Shown here in pieces: positions 27,538 through 35,114 of a DNA stretch of 64,000 nucleotides; within the stretch, counting starts at the first letter, position 1; each line of letters opens with the position of its first letter. Origin of the DNA: Fimenecus stercoravium (GTDB lineage: Bacteria; Bacillota; Clostridia; Oscillospirales; Acutalibacteraceae). The notes below the pieces were generated by a model, which ran no database searches, had not been told where the DNA came from, and was given only the letters and a program-made list of their open reading frames with translations. The stretch is taken from assembly GCA_018711545.1 (NCBI GenBank), contig DVIC01000029.1, positions 1-64,000 on the forward strand, read 5' to 3'. The translations under genes were made by a program, and so were the position numbers.

Positions 27538-28388
27538 CAGCCCTTCCTCCTTTTCACGGCGGAAAACGACAGGTTGATAAGCAGTACAAACACGAACAGC
27601 ACCACCGCCGTCGCGATGAGCGCCTCGCGGTGCAGGTCTGTAGCGTAGCCCATTTCCAGCACGATATTCGCCGTCAGCGTGCGAAGTCCTTTGGTAAGCG
27701 ACGACGGCATGACTGCCTGGTTGCCTGCGACCATGATGACGGCCATCGTCTCGCCGACCGCACGCCCCACCCCAAGGATGATCGCGGAAAGCACTCCCGA
27801 GCCCGCGGCGGGCAGCATGGTGCGAAACACACTGCGCTCATGCGTTGCGCCCAAAGCAAGGCTGCCCTCATAATAGCTTTTCGGCACGGCACGCAGCGCC
27901 GCTTCGGACACGCCGATGACCGTGGGCAAAATCATGATCCCTAACACTAAGCTTGCCGCCAACCAGCTTGTGCCGCTGCCGCCGAAGGTGTTGCGGATAA
28001 ACGGTACGATCACCATCAGCCCAAAAAAGCCGTAGACCACCGAGGGGATCCCCGCAAGCAGATCTACAGCCGGTTTCAAGAAACGATAGATGCGCCCCGG
28101 GCAGAAAAAAGCAAGGAAGATCGCAGTCAAAAGCCCTATGGGCACGCCGACGGCGATCGCCCCCGCCGTAACATATAAGCTGCCGATGATCATGGGAAAA
28201 ATGCCGTACAGATCGGAAGAGGGCTTCCAGACCTTGCCCAGCAGGAATTCCTGCACCCCGATTTCGTGTATGGCGGGTATGCCGCGCGAAAACAAAAAGA
28301 TGCAGATCAGCAAAACGGCGGCGATGCTCACGCCCGCCGAAAGGAAGAAGAGGAGGTGCATACCGCGCTCCCGTATTTTTTGAAGCAT
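27537..28388 (-). CDS. pstC: Phosphate ABC transporter permease PstC
   Basis: 283 aa with about six membrane segments. Family marks: AIFLAFFCPGRIYRFLKPAV, LLAGIPSVVYGFFGLMVIVP, the EAA loop YYEGSLALGATHERSVFRTM and GRAVGETMAVIMVAGN. Forms the channel with PstA. It starts 75 bases after pstS, with a strong hairpin in the gap. Confidence 0.97.
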   Translation of the reverse strand: MLQKIRERGMHLLFFLSAGVSIAAVLLICIFLFSRGIPAIHEIGVQEFLLGKVWKPSSDLYGIFPMIIGSLYVTAGAIAVGVPIGLLTAIFLAFFCPGRIYRFLKPAVDLLAGIPSVVYGFFGLMVIVPFIRNTFGGSGTSWLAASLVLGIMILPTVIGVSEAALRAVPKSYYEGSLALGATHERSVFRTMLPAAGSGVLSAIILGVGRAVGETMAVIMVAGNQAVMPSSLTKGLRTLTANIVLEMGYATDLHREALIATAVVLFVFVLLINLSFSAVKRRKG

Positions 28389-28416
28389 AGGCTATCCTTT
28401 CCGAAAAACGCACAGG

Positions 28417-28448
28417 GCTCCCGCCGCGCTTTTTCGCGCGGCGGGAGC
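28417..28448 (-). terminator. Hairpin between pstS and pstC
   Basis: GCTCCCGCCGCGC pairs with its complement around a 5- to 6-base loop, a 13-bp stem. No T-tract follows at once in the pstC direction. Such a hairpin likely stabilises the pstS mRNA or partly ends transcription so that pstS is made in excess over the permease, a known pattern for binding-protein genes. Confidence 0.7.
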
Positions 28449-28463
28449 GCAGGTGTACAATTT

Positions 28464-29339
28464 TTACGCCATCACATCCGCCCAAACGGTCGCGTCGCCG
28501 ACATAGATCGATTTGACCTGTTCGCCGGAAAGAGAGGTCAGCGGATTTTCGGGGTTGACGATCACCGCGATGCCGTCCAGTGCGATCTGCGTGTCGGTAA
28601 GGCCCGAAGAAAGCTCACTGTCTTTGAGCGCACGGCTCGCCATACCGATGTCGCAGTTGCCGCTTGCCGCATCCGTCATGCCGGTGGTGGAATCGCTCAT
28701 ATTGACCTCTACGGTAATATTCGCGTTCACAGCGGCAAACGCTTCCTTGAGCTTTTCCATGACCGGTGTCACCGAGGACGAGCCCGACACCGTCACCGTG
28801 CCCGAAGCGCCCGAAGAAGCAAAGGCCGCAGCGTTTTCCGAAACGGGGATATAGCCCGCTTCTTCTACGATCTGCTGTCCTTCGGCCGAGAGGATGTAAG
28901 CAATGAACTCACGCGCCGCGTCGGAGAGCGACGCCTCGTTATACGCAATATTAAAGGGTCGCGCGATCTTGTAGCTGCCGTCCTTGACCGCCGCTACGGA
29001 GGGCGCTACGCCGTCGATCTGCAGTGCCTTGACCGTATCGTTCAAGGAACCCAGTGAAATGTAGCCGATGGCGTTGCGGTTGCCGGAAACGCTGGTGAGC
29101 ACCACGCCCGTGCTGGTCTGCACATCGGCGGTCGCCACGGTGCGGTCCACCTTTTCGCCGGATTCGTCCTCTTCCTCCACGCCGAACAGCTCTACGAATG
29201 CGCCGCGCGTTCCCGAGCCTTCCTCGCGGGAAATGACCGTGATCTCATCCGCCGCATCAAACGCACCGCCCGTGCAGCCTGCAAACAATACAGTGAGCGC
29301 CAGCACGCCCGCTAAAACACCTAAAACTGTTTTTTTCAT
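28464..29339 (-). CDS. pstS: Phosphate-binding lipoprotein PstS with swapped halves (circular permutation)
   Basis: 291-aa lipoprotein. Signal peptide with lipobox FAGC (Cys about 21). The mature protein begins with what is normally the second half of PstS: ITVISREEGSGTRGAF at about residues 33-48, then GYISLGSLNDTVKAL and FIAYILSAEGQQIVEEAGYIPV. Only after a Ser/Ala/Gly linker does the normal first half follow: VSGSSSVTPVMEKLKEAF (about 180), GNCDIGMASRALKDSEL and IALDGIAVIVNPENPLTSL, ending near EQVKSIYVGDATVWADVM. All phosphate-site segments are present, so it should be active. First gene of pstSCAB-phoUBR, behind Pho-box repeats. Confidence 0.93.
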   Translation of the reverse strand: MKKTVLGVLAGVLALTVLFAGCTGGAFDAADEITVISREEGSGTRGAFVELFGVEEEDESGEKVDRTVATADVQTSTGVVLTSVSGNRNAIGYISLGSLNDTVKALQIDGVAPSVAAVKDGSYKIARPFNIAYNEASLSDAAREFIAYILSAEGQQIVEEAGYIPVSENAAAFASSGASGTVTVSGSSSVTPVMEKLKEAFAAVNANITVEVNMSDSTTGMTDAASGNCDIGMASRALKDSELSSGLTDTQIALDGIAVIVNPENPLTSLSGEQVKSIYVGDATVWADVMA

Positions 29340-29411
29340 ACAGATTCTCCTTTTGTTGCTTTCGGTATGGGATTAGCTTATCCGACAAATGTAAAGGCTG
29401 CAAGCACGGTT

Positions 29412-29459
29412 GCGTTAAAAGTGCGTAAAGCAAAACCGCTTGTGTAAAAGCCATGTAAA
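29412..29459 (-). promoter_or_regulatory. Pho-box-like repeats upstream of pstS
   Basis: Reading toward pstS, TTTACA occurs twice exactly 11 bases apart (29459 and 29448 downwards), followed by TTTACG and TTTAAC a further 19 and 29 bases on. Another TTTACA is at 29395. PhoB/PhoP proteins bind 11-bp spaced direct repeats of this kind. No clear -10/-35 pair was found, as is normal for activator-dependent Pho promoters. Confidence 0.7.
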
Positions 29460-29540
29460 ATCAATTTTAGTATGCGCCGCACAATAACGGGCATACAAAA
29501 CAACCGTTGCCGGGACTTACAGGAAATCGGCGTTCTTTTA

Positions 29541-29569
29541 TTGACAAGCCGCCGCTTTGCGCATATACT
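29541..29569 (+). promoter_or_regulatory. Sigma-A promoter of the L,D-transpeptidase gene
   Basis: TTGACA, 17 bases, TATACT: a near-consensus promoter. RNA should start near 29576, about 31 bases before the ATG. Confidence 0.9.
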
Positions 29570-29606
29570 GTCTTTACAAAGAAATTGACTGCAAAGGAAG
29601 GACACC

Positions 29607-30623
29607 ATGGAATTTTCCTCTACTTATAAAAAGAAAAGCCCGCGTGCGCCGCGCAATCGCAAGCATGGGCTTGATAAGAAGAAAAAAATTGCGCTTATCG
29701 TGCTTGCCGCCGTGCTCGTTGTCGCAGCGGTCGTCACCACGGTGCTTGTCGTGCGCCATAACCGCGCGGCGGATCCTGCCGCGGGTGCGCAGATCGAAAC
29801 ACAAACGCAAGCCGTCACGACCACCGCGCCCACCACACAGGCGCCCACCACACAGGCGCCCGCCACACAGGTGCAGGCCGCCGGGGACGTGACGATCACG
29901 GACATGCAAACAACGATGTATTCCACCGTCGTCACGCTCAATGTGCGCGCGACGCCCTCTGCGGACGGGCAAAGGCTCGGCGCAGTCGGGCAGGATACGC
30001 CGCTTTCCGTCACGGGGCGGTGCTCAAACGGCTGGTACCGCATCGATTATGACGGCGGCGTAGGCTATGTTTCGGGCGAATATGTTGCGGAAGCCCCCGG
30101 CGGCAAGCAGAACGACGACGCGCCGTACCTCATCCGTGTCAACCGGCAGCAGAACATCGTCACCGTTTACAGCAAGGATGCGAACGGCGACTACACCGTA
30201 CCGTACAAGGCGATGGCGTGCTCGGTGGGGCTTGACGGCAAAACGCCCACAGGTACCTACAACACGACCGATAAATACACCTGGCGACTGCTTTCGGGCA
30301 ATGTGTACGGGCAGTATGCCACACGCATCACAGGGCACATTTTGTTCCACTCCGTCCCGTATTTCACAAAGGACAAGAGCGACCTTGAATATGAAGAATT
30401 CAACAAGCTGGGGCAGGCCGCTTCGCTCGGCTGCATCCGTCTGACCGTAGAGGATGCAAAGTGGATCTATGACAACTGCCCGAAGGGCACGACGGTTGTG
30501 ATCTATGACAGCGCCGAGGCAGAACCCCTCACCCCGCCTACGCCCGTGCGCATCGACACGAACGACAGCCGCCGCGGCTGGGACCCCACCGACCCGGACG
30601 AGGATAACCCGTGGAAGCAGTAA
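29607..30623 (+). CDS. L,D-transpeptidase (YkuD) with SH3 domain, membrane-anchored
   Basis: 338 aa. A Lys/Arg-rich cytoplasmic head is followed by one membrane segment (about 27-50) and a Thr/Ala/Gln/Pro linker with repeated TTQAP units (about 65-90). An SH3b domain (LNVRATPSADGQRLG through GYVSGEYV, about 110-155) precedes the YkuD catalytic domain (about 175-305) with HILFHSVPY and the active-site SLGCIRL (Cys about 275). The enzyme forms 3-3 cross-links or attaches proteins to peptidoglycan outside the cell. The tail is Pro/Asp-rich. Single-gene unit with its own promoter and terminator. Confidence 0.94.
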   Translation: MEFSSTYKKKSPRAPRNRKHGLDKKKKIALIVLAAVLVVAAVVTTVLVVRHNRAADPAAGAQIETQTQAVTTTAPTTQAPTTQAPATQVQAAGDVTITDMQTTMYSTVVTLNVRATPSADGQRLGAVGQDTPLSVTGRCSNGWYRIDYDGGVGYVSGEYVAEAPGGKQNDDAPYLIRVNRQQNIVTVYSKDANGDYTVPYKAMACSVGLDGKTPTGTYNTTDKYTWRLLSGNVYGQYATRITGHILFHSVPYFTKDKSDLEYEEFNKLGQAASLGCIRLTVEDAKWIYDNCPKGTTVVIYDSAEAEPLTPPTPVRIDTNDSRRGWDPTDPDEDNPWKQ

Positions 30624-30654
30624 GCGGGCTGTAAAATCAGATGATATAAGGCAC

Positions 30655-30690
30655 CGCGCCCCGTGTGCAAATGCACACGGGGCGCGTTTT
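30655..30690 (+). terminator. Terminator of the L,D-transpeptidase gene
   Basis: A perfect 14-bp stem CGCGCCCCGTGTGC with loop AAAT, then TTTT. The T-tract runs straight into a degenerate heptamer repeat (AGATATC, AGAGATC ...). Confidence 0.92.
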
Positions 30691-31165
30691 AGATATCAGA
30701 GATCAGATATTAGAAATCAGATGCGGTGCGGGCGGGTTTCATATACTACTGAGGTTGCGCAGAAAAAAATCTGCAGTAGGGGCGGGTGGTTCCCCTATTA
30801 GGGGAAATGTCCGCGTAGCGGACAAAAGGGTGCCGCGTTCGGTGAATTTCTGTGCCCGCCCGCGGACAGAGTTCAGAATTTAGAAGGCAGAGGTCAGTTA
30901 TGTGGCGGTGCGGCTTTTCGCAAAACCGAAAATCAGCACGCATCCGTAGGGGCGGAGCTTAAGTGCCCGCCCTACATGGTTCGTGCTAACTTTTGGCTGT
31001 GCAGAAAACCCGCCCGTACCACGTCTAATATCTAACGTCTAACATCTAAAATCTAAAAACGGACAGCCCTTGCGGCTGTCCCTACGATTGTTGGAATTTT
31101 TCTGCTTTCCGCAAAGCCGCCCTGTACCGCTTCTAACCTCTAACATCTGATATCTGACATCTAAA
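30687..31165. repeat. Composite dispersed repeat region between convergent genes
   Basis: Left arm of YCAGANN/TTAGANN heptamers (30687-30722), then GCGGTGCGGGCGGGTTTC, about 270 bases of GC-rich core with GTAGGGGCGG motifs, then the inverted end GCAGAAAACCCGCCCGTACCAC (to about 31020) and right-arm TCTAANN heptamers (31021-31056). A GGACAGCC/GGCTGTCC hairpin (31063-31082) and a second right arm (31129-31162) follow and abut the terminator at 31163. No gene is seen in the 30624-31239 gap. Confidence 0.75.
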
Positions 31166-31191
31166 AAAGACCGCCCCTTTCGGGACGGCCT
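31163..31191 (-). terminator. Terminator of the GGGtGRT operon
   Basis: GGCCGTCCC-GAAA-GGGGCGGTC stem-loop on the minus strand followed by TTTTTT. The heptamer repeat begins directly at the end of the T-tract. Confidence 0.85.
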
Positions 31192-31239
31192 TCGTTATGG
31201 GTTTTGCGTTTTGCTTGTCCGTACAATACAGACAAAAGC

Positions 31240-32247
31240 TTATTTCATCGCTTCTTCCACCGCGACCGCGCAAGCGACCGTAGCGCCGACCATGGGGTTG
31301 TTGCCCATGCCGATAAGGCCCATCATTTCGACGTGCGCCGGCACGGAGGAGGAACCCGCGAACTGCGCGTCGCCGTGCATTCTGCCCATGGAGTCCGTGA
31401 GACCGTAAGAAGCAGGGCCCGCCGCGACGTTGTCGGGGTGGAGCGTTCTGCCCGTGCCGCCGCCGGACGCCACGGAGAAGTACTTGACGCCGTTCTCGTT
31501 CGCCCATTTCTTATACGTGCCCGCGACCAGGTGCTGGAAGCGCGTCGGGTTCGTGGAGTTGCCCGTGATGGAGACATCCACGCCCTCTTTCTTCATGATG
31601 GCAACGCCTTCGAGCACGTCGTTTGCGCCGTAGCACTTGACCGCCGCGCGCTCACCCTCGGAATACGGCGTTTCGCTCAGCACCGTCAGCTCGCCGGTGT
31701 AGAAATCATAGTCGGTCTTGACATAGGTAAAGCCGTTGATGCGCGAAATGATCATCGCCGCGTCCTTGCCTAAGCCGTTGAGGATGACGCGCAGGGGATC
31801 TTTGCGGACCTTGTTCGCCGTCTTGGCGATGCCGATGGCGCCCTCCGCCGCAGCGAAGGATTCGTGGCCCGCGAGGAACGCGAAGCACTTGGTATCCTCG
31901 TTCAAAAGCATTGCGCCGAGGTTGCCGTGGCCGAGGCCGACGTTTCTCTGCTCGGCAACAGAACCGGGCACGCAGAATGCCTGCAGGCCCTTGCCGATGG
32001 TCGCCGCCGCTTCGGAAGCGGTCTTGACGCCGGTCTTGAGCGCCAGCGCCACGCCCAGCGTATACGCCCAAACGGCGTTGTCGAACGCGATGGGCTGCAC
32101 GCCCTTGACGATGCTTTCTACGTCGATGCCCTTTTCGGTGCAAAGGGCTTTGGCGTCTTCGAGGCTGGCAATGCCGTATTCGGCAAGGCACTTCTCGATT
32201 TTCGCCATTCTTCTCTCTTTACCTTCAAACATTACATCGTTTGCCAT
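31240..32247 (-). CDS. GGGtGRT protein
   Basis: 335 aa. Named for the motif seen here as ASGGGTGRTLHPDN (about residue 265). Other features are AFLAGHESFAAAEGA, VSITGNSTNPTRFQHLVAGT and MMGLIGMGNNPMVG. The family is known from anaerobes and always stands beside a NifU/IscU-like scaffold gene, as it does here (gap 15 bases). Biochemical function is not established as far as I know; a role with Fe-S clusters is inferred from the partner. Soluble, no signal peptide. Confidence 0.9.
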   Translation of the reverse strand: MANDVMFEGKERRMAKIEKCLAEYGIASLEDAKALCTEKGIDVESIVKGVQPIAFDNAVWAYTLGVALALKTGVKTASEAAATIGKGLQAFCVPGSVAEQRNVGLGHGNLGAMLLNEDTKCFAFLAGHESFAAAEGAIGIAKTANKVRKDPLRVILNGLGKDAAMIISRINGFTYVKTDYDFYTGELTVLSETPYSEGERAAVKCYGANDVLEGVAIMKKEGVDVSITGNSTNPTRFQHLVAGTYKKWANENGVKYFSVASGGGTGRTLHPDNVAAGPASYGLTDSMGRMHGDAQFAGSSSVPAHVEMMGLIGMGNNPMVGATVACAVAVEEAMK

Positions 32248-32262
32248 GTGGAAGTCCCTCCC

Positions 32263-32958
32263 TTATTCTTCACGAGGGTCGATGTATTTTGCAGCGTTTG
32301 CAAAACGACCGTACGTACCTGTATTCTTTTTAAGCGCCTCGTCGGCGGAAACGCCGTGGCGGATATCCTCGAGCATCTTGCCGACCTTGATGAACTCATA
32401 GCCGATGACCTCGTCGTTCTCGTCGAGCGCCATTCTGGTGACATAGCCTTCCGCCATTTCCATGTAGCGGACGCCTTTCAGCTTCGTGGAGAACATCGTG
32501 CCGACCTGCGAACGAAGGCCTTTGCCGAGATCCTCGAGCGCCGCGCCGATAACCAGACCGTCCTCCGAGAACGCGGACTGCGTTCTGCCGTAAACGAACT
32601 GCAAAAAGATCTCGCGCATGGCGACGTTGATCGCGTCGCACACAAGGTCGGTATTCAGGCATTCAAGCAGCGTTTTGCCGGGCAGGATCTCCGCCGCCAT
32701 AGCCGCCGAATGGGTCATGCCCGAGCAGCCGATGGTCTCGACCAGCGCTTCCTCAACAATGCCGTTTTTGACGTTGAGCGACAGCTTGCAGGTACCCTGC
32801 TGCGGTGCGCACCAGCCCACACCGTGCGAAAAGCCGGAGATGTCCTTGATCTCATACGCCTTGACCCATTTCCCTTCCTCGGGGATGGGCGCGGGGCCGT
32901 GCTTGGGACCTTTTGCAACACAGCACATTTTTTCAACTTCATGGGAATAATTCATCAT
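32263..32958 (-). CDS. Iron-sulfur cluster assembly scaffold-like protein, partner of GGGtGRT
   Basis: About 231 aa. Starts at 32958 (MMNYSHEVEKM), with AAAGGAG about 11 bases upstream; the frame upstream overlaps the promoter. Cysteines in MCCVAKG, GVGWCAPQQGTC and ETIGCSGMTHSA resemble the ligand set of IscU/NifU scaffolds. C-terminal part contains GYVTRMALDENDEVIGYEFI. The pairing with the GGGtGRT gene is conserved in anaerobes. First gene of a two-gene operon. Confidence 0.87.
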   Translation of the reverse strand: MMNYSHEVEKMCCVAKGPKHGPAPIPEEGKWVKAYEIKDISGFSHGVGWCAPQQGTCKLSLNVKNGIVEEALVETIGCSGMTHSAAMAAEILPGKTLLECLNTDLVCDAINVAMREIFLQFVYGRTQSAFSEDGLVIGAALEDLGKGLRSQVGTMFSTKLKGVRYMEMAEGYVTRMALDENDEVIGYEFIKVGKMLEDIRHGVSADEALKKNTGTYGRFANAAKYIDPREE

Positions 32959-32994
32959 GTTTTTTGGAACTCCTTTCTCAACAGGACTGCATAT

Positions 32995-33023
32995 ATTATA
33001 CTGATTTGCCGCTCGATTATCAA
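32995..33023 (-). promoter_or_regulatory. Sigma-A promoter of the scaffold/GGGtGRT operon
   Basis: TTGATA, 17 bases, TATAAT on the minus strand. RNA should start near 32988, about 30 bases before the start codon. Confidence 0.88.
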
Positions 33024-33042
33024 TAGAAAAAATCACAAACTG

Positions 33043-33297
33043 CTAATTCTTTCCATAAAAAAATTGTCGATTATCGCGGTAAACGCGCCGTTTCGCGCAG
33101 TCCGTATAATAGGATTCCAAAAGCCCCGCCGTCATGCGCACGTCGCGGCGCATTTCGTAAAGGCAGGCAAGGCGGCGGTATGCCTCGTGCCGTTTCTCAC
33201 CCGAAAGGGACTTGGCATACGGCAAAAAGCGGTCGATCTGCCGCGTCAAGGTCTCTTCATCCTGCCGGTAGGTTTGTGCCATTTGTGTCAAAGTCAT
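33043..33297 (-). CDS. Small helical protein under apparent LexA control
   Basis: 84 aa starting TLTQMAQTYRQDEETL; GAGGGAG lies just upstream of the ATG at 33297. Almost wholly helical and charged, with RRLACLYEMRRDVRMT in the middle and a basic, aromatic tail. No membrane segment. Not recognised. A perfect GAAC-N4-GTTC box lies between the -10 and the start codon, so it is probably SOS-induced; small SOS genes often act in cell division block or DNA repair, but nothing here shows which. Confidence 0.7.
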   Translation of the reverse strand: MTLTQMAQTYRQDEETLTRQIDRFLPYAKSLSGEKRHEAYRRLACLYEMRRDVRMTAGLLESYYTDCAKRRVYRDNRQFFYGKN

Positions 33298-33322
33298 GCG
33301 CTCCCTCTCTTCCAAAATAACA

Positions 33323-33334
33323 GAACAAATGTTC
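33323..33334. promoter_or_regulatory. LexA/SOS box (Gram-positive type)
   Basis: GAACAAATGTTC, a perfect palindrome of the GAAC-N4-GTTC type with a flanking CG on the gene side. It covers about +7 to +18 of the predicted minus-strand transcript, a position where bound LexA would block transcription. Confidence 0.72.
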
Positions 33335-33347
33335 GTTTCTGTGTTCG

Positions 33348-33376
33348 ATTGTAACATTCCGACGCACCTTTGACAA
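33348..33376 (-). promoter_or_regulatory. Sigma-A promoter of the small SOS-type gene
   Basis: TTGTCA, 17 bases, TACAAT on the minus strand; start near 33341. Confidence 0.8.
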
Positions 33377-33577
33377 GGCTTGTCCGCAAGAAAAGTCCGT
33401 TTTTTTGGACTTTGTTTGTGCTTGCGGTGTATTTTGCAGCGTTTTGCTTATATTTTCGCCCGATTTTATAGACATTTGTTGAGAATCCCCTCTTCCCTTT
33501 TGGGCGGATGTGTGTTACTATTATCACAGATTCGACATGTGCGCCGACTGTGCGCATACAAGAAAGGAGCTGCACAA

Positions 33578-33787
33578 GTGGATTTTTCAGACGTGTTCCG
33601 CTTTTTTTCGGAAGCGGCGGAATTGACCCCCGAGCGCCGCGCGGCGGAGCTCGTTTGCGTCGCAGCGGCGGCTGTGCTGCTTGGCATCCTGTTCGGCGCG
33701 CTGCTTGTGCGGCGGATCCGGAAATATAAAGCGGAGGAACATCATGCCCACACCCCGGAAGAACCAGACCCTCACGCTGAAAATTGA
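33578..33787 (+). CDS. Small single-span membrane protein
   Basis: 69 aa from the GTG at 33578, with AAAGGAG eight bases upstream. A short head (DFSDVFRFFSEAAELTPE) precedes one membrane segment (about 27-46), then a basic stretch RRIRKYK and a His/Glu/Pro-rich tail. It overlaps the start of rlmD by 44 bases, so the two are probably cotranscribed. Not recognised. Confidence 0.6.
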   Translation: MDFSDVFRFFSEAAELTPERRAAELVCVAAAAVLLGILFGALLVRRIRKYKAEEHHAHTPEEPDPHAEN

Positions 33788-35114
33788 AGCGCTCACCGCC
33801 GAGGGAAGCGGCGTGGGGCGTTCGGAGGGTTTTGCAGTATTCGTGCGCGGGGGCGTACCCGGCGACGAAGTGGAAGCCCATGTGATCAAGGCAAAAAAGC
33901 ACTATGCGGTCGCCAAGGTCACACGTGTCTTGTCCGCGTCGCCGCACCGTATTCCAAACGACTGTCCGCTGTTCCCGCGCTGTGGCGGCTGCGCGCTTCG
34001 CGAGCTCGAATACGGCTTTGAAGCGGAAGAAAAGCAGCGCCGTGTGGAGGACGCCTTTCGCCGCCTTGCGCATATGGAAGTCCCGTGCGAGGAGATCCTC
34101 ACCTCGGCTGCTGCCGAACGCTACCGCAACAAGGCGCAATATCCGGTCGCCTGTGCGGACAAAAAGGTGCAGATCGGCTTTTACGCCCCGCGCTCGCACC
34201 GTGTGATCGACTGTACGGACTGCCTTTTGCAGCCTGCGGAATTTGCAGAGATCGTGCGGGTGTTCCGCACATTTTTAGAAGAATTTGACATTTCGGTATA
34301 TAATGCCGACACGCATAAGGGGCTTATTCGCCATTTGTATTTGCGCAAGGGCTTTGTGAGCGGCGAGATCATGGTCTGTGTTGTGATAAACGGCGGCGCA
34401 CTCCCGCATGCCGACGTGCTCATAACACGCCTTTTAGAGCTGCATGCCGGTATTGCGAGCATACAGCTCAACCGCAATACCGAGCGCACCAATGTCATCC
34501 TCGGCGCACACTGCACCGTGCTTTGGGGTGCACCGTATATCACGGATACGCTTTGCGGCATCCGCGTGCGGCTTTCGCCACAGTCGTTTTACCAGGTCAA
34601 CCGCGATATGGCGGAGCGTCTTTACGGAAAAGCAGCAGAATTCGCGGGGCTGACGGGACAGGAAACCGTGCTTGACCTCTACTGCGGCACAGGGCTCATC
34701 GGGCTTTCCATGGCGCGAAGGATCGGCCGGCTGTACGGTGCGGAGATCGTACCCGAAGCGGTGGAGGATGCGCGCCGGAACGCTGCGGAAAACGGGATCG
34801 AAAACGCGGAATTTTTCTGTGGGGATGCAGGTGATGCGTCGGCGCGTTTGCAGACCTTGGGCGTGCATCCCGACGTTGTTTTGATTGACCCGCCGCGCAA
34901 GGGCTGCGGTGAGCAGGTGCTTGAGACGGTCGCCGCCATGCAGCCGCAGAAAATCGTTTATATTTCCTGCGACCCCGCCACGCTTGCACGCGACTGCGCT
35001 CGCTTGCGGTCCCTCGGCTATACGGTGCGCCGGCTTGCCGCCGCAGATCTTTTTCCGCGCACGAGCCATGTGGAAAGCGTATGCCTATTGGTGCGGACGG
35101 GGGATGCGGTATGA
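33744..35114 (+). CDS. rlmD: 23S rRNA (uracil-5-)-methyltransferase, RlmD/RlmCD type
   Basis: 456 aa. N-terminal TRAM-like beta-barrel (LTLKIEALTAEGSGVGRSEG), then the Fe-S cysteines CPLFPRCGGC, and a class I SAM domain with VLDLYCGTGLIGLSMA, LIDPPRKGCGEQV and catalytic YISCDPATLARD. In Firmicutes one enzyme (RlmCD) methylates two uridines; which here is not decidable. Start chosen at 33744 because GGAGG is six bases upstream, although the frame is open further up. Confidence 0.95.
   Translation: MPTPRKNQTLTLKIEALTAEGSGVGRSEGFAVFVRGGVPGDEVEAHVIKAKKHYAVAKVTRVLSASPHRIPNDCPLFPRCGGCALRELEYGFEAEEKQRRVEDAFRRLAHMEVPCEEILTSAAAERYRNKAQYPVACADKKVQIGFYAPRSHRVIDCTDCLLQPAEFAEIVRVFRTFLEEFDISVYNADTHKGLIRHLYLRKGFVSGEIMVCVVINGGALPHADVLITRLLELHAGIASIQLNRNTERTNVILGAHCTVLWGAPYITDTLCGIRVRLSPQSFYQVNRDMAERLYGKAAEFAGLTGQETVLDLYCGTGLIGLSMARRIGRLYGAEIVPEAVEDARRNAAENGIENAEFFCGDAGDASARLQTLGVHPDVVLIDPPRKGCGEQVLETVAAMQPQKIVYISCDPATLARDCARLRSLGYTVRRLAAADLFPRTSHVESVCLLVRTGDAV

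Noticed and set aside
30687..31056. Heptamer tracts as a CRISPR array
   Set aside because: Units are 7 bases and contiguous, with no spacers of 30-40 bases and no cas genes in the window.
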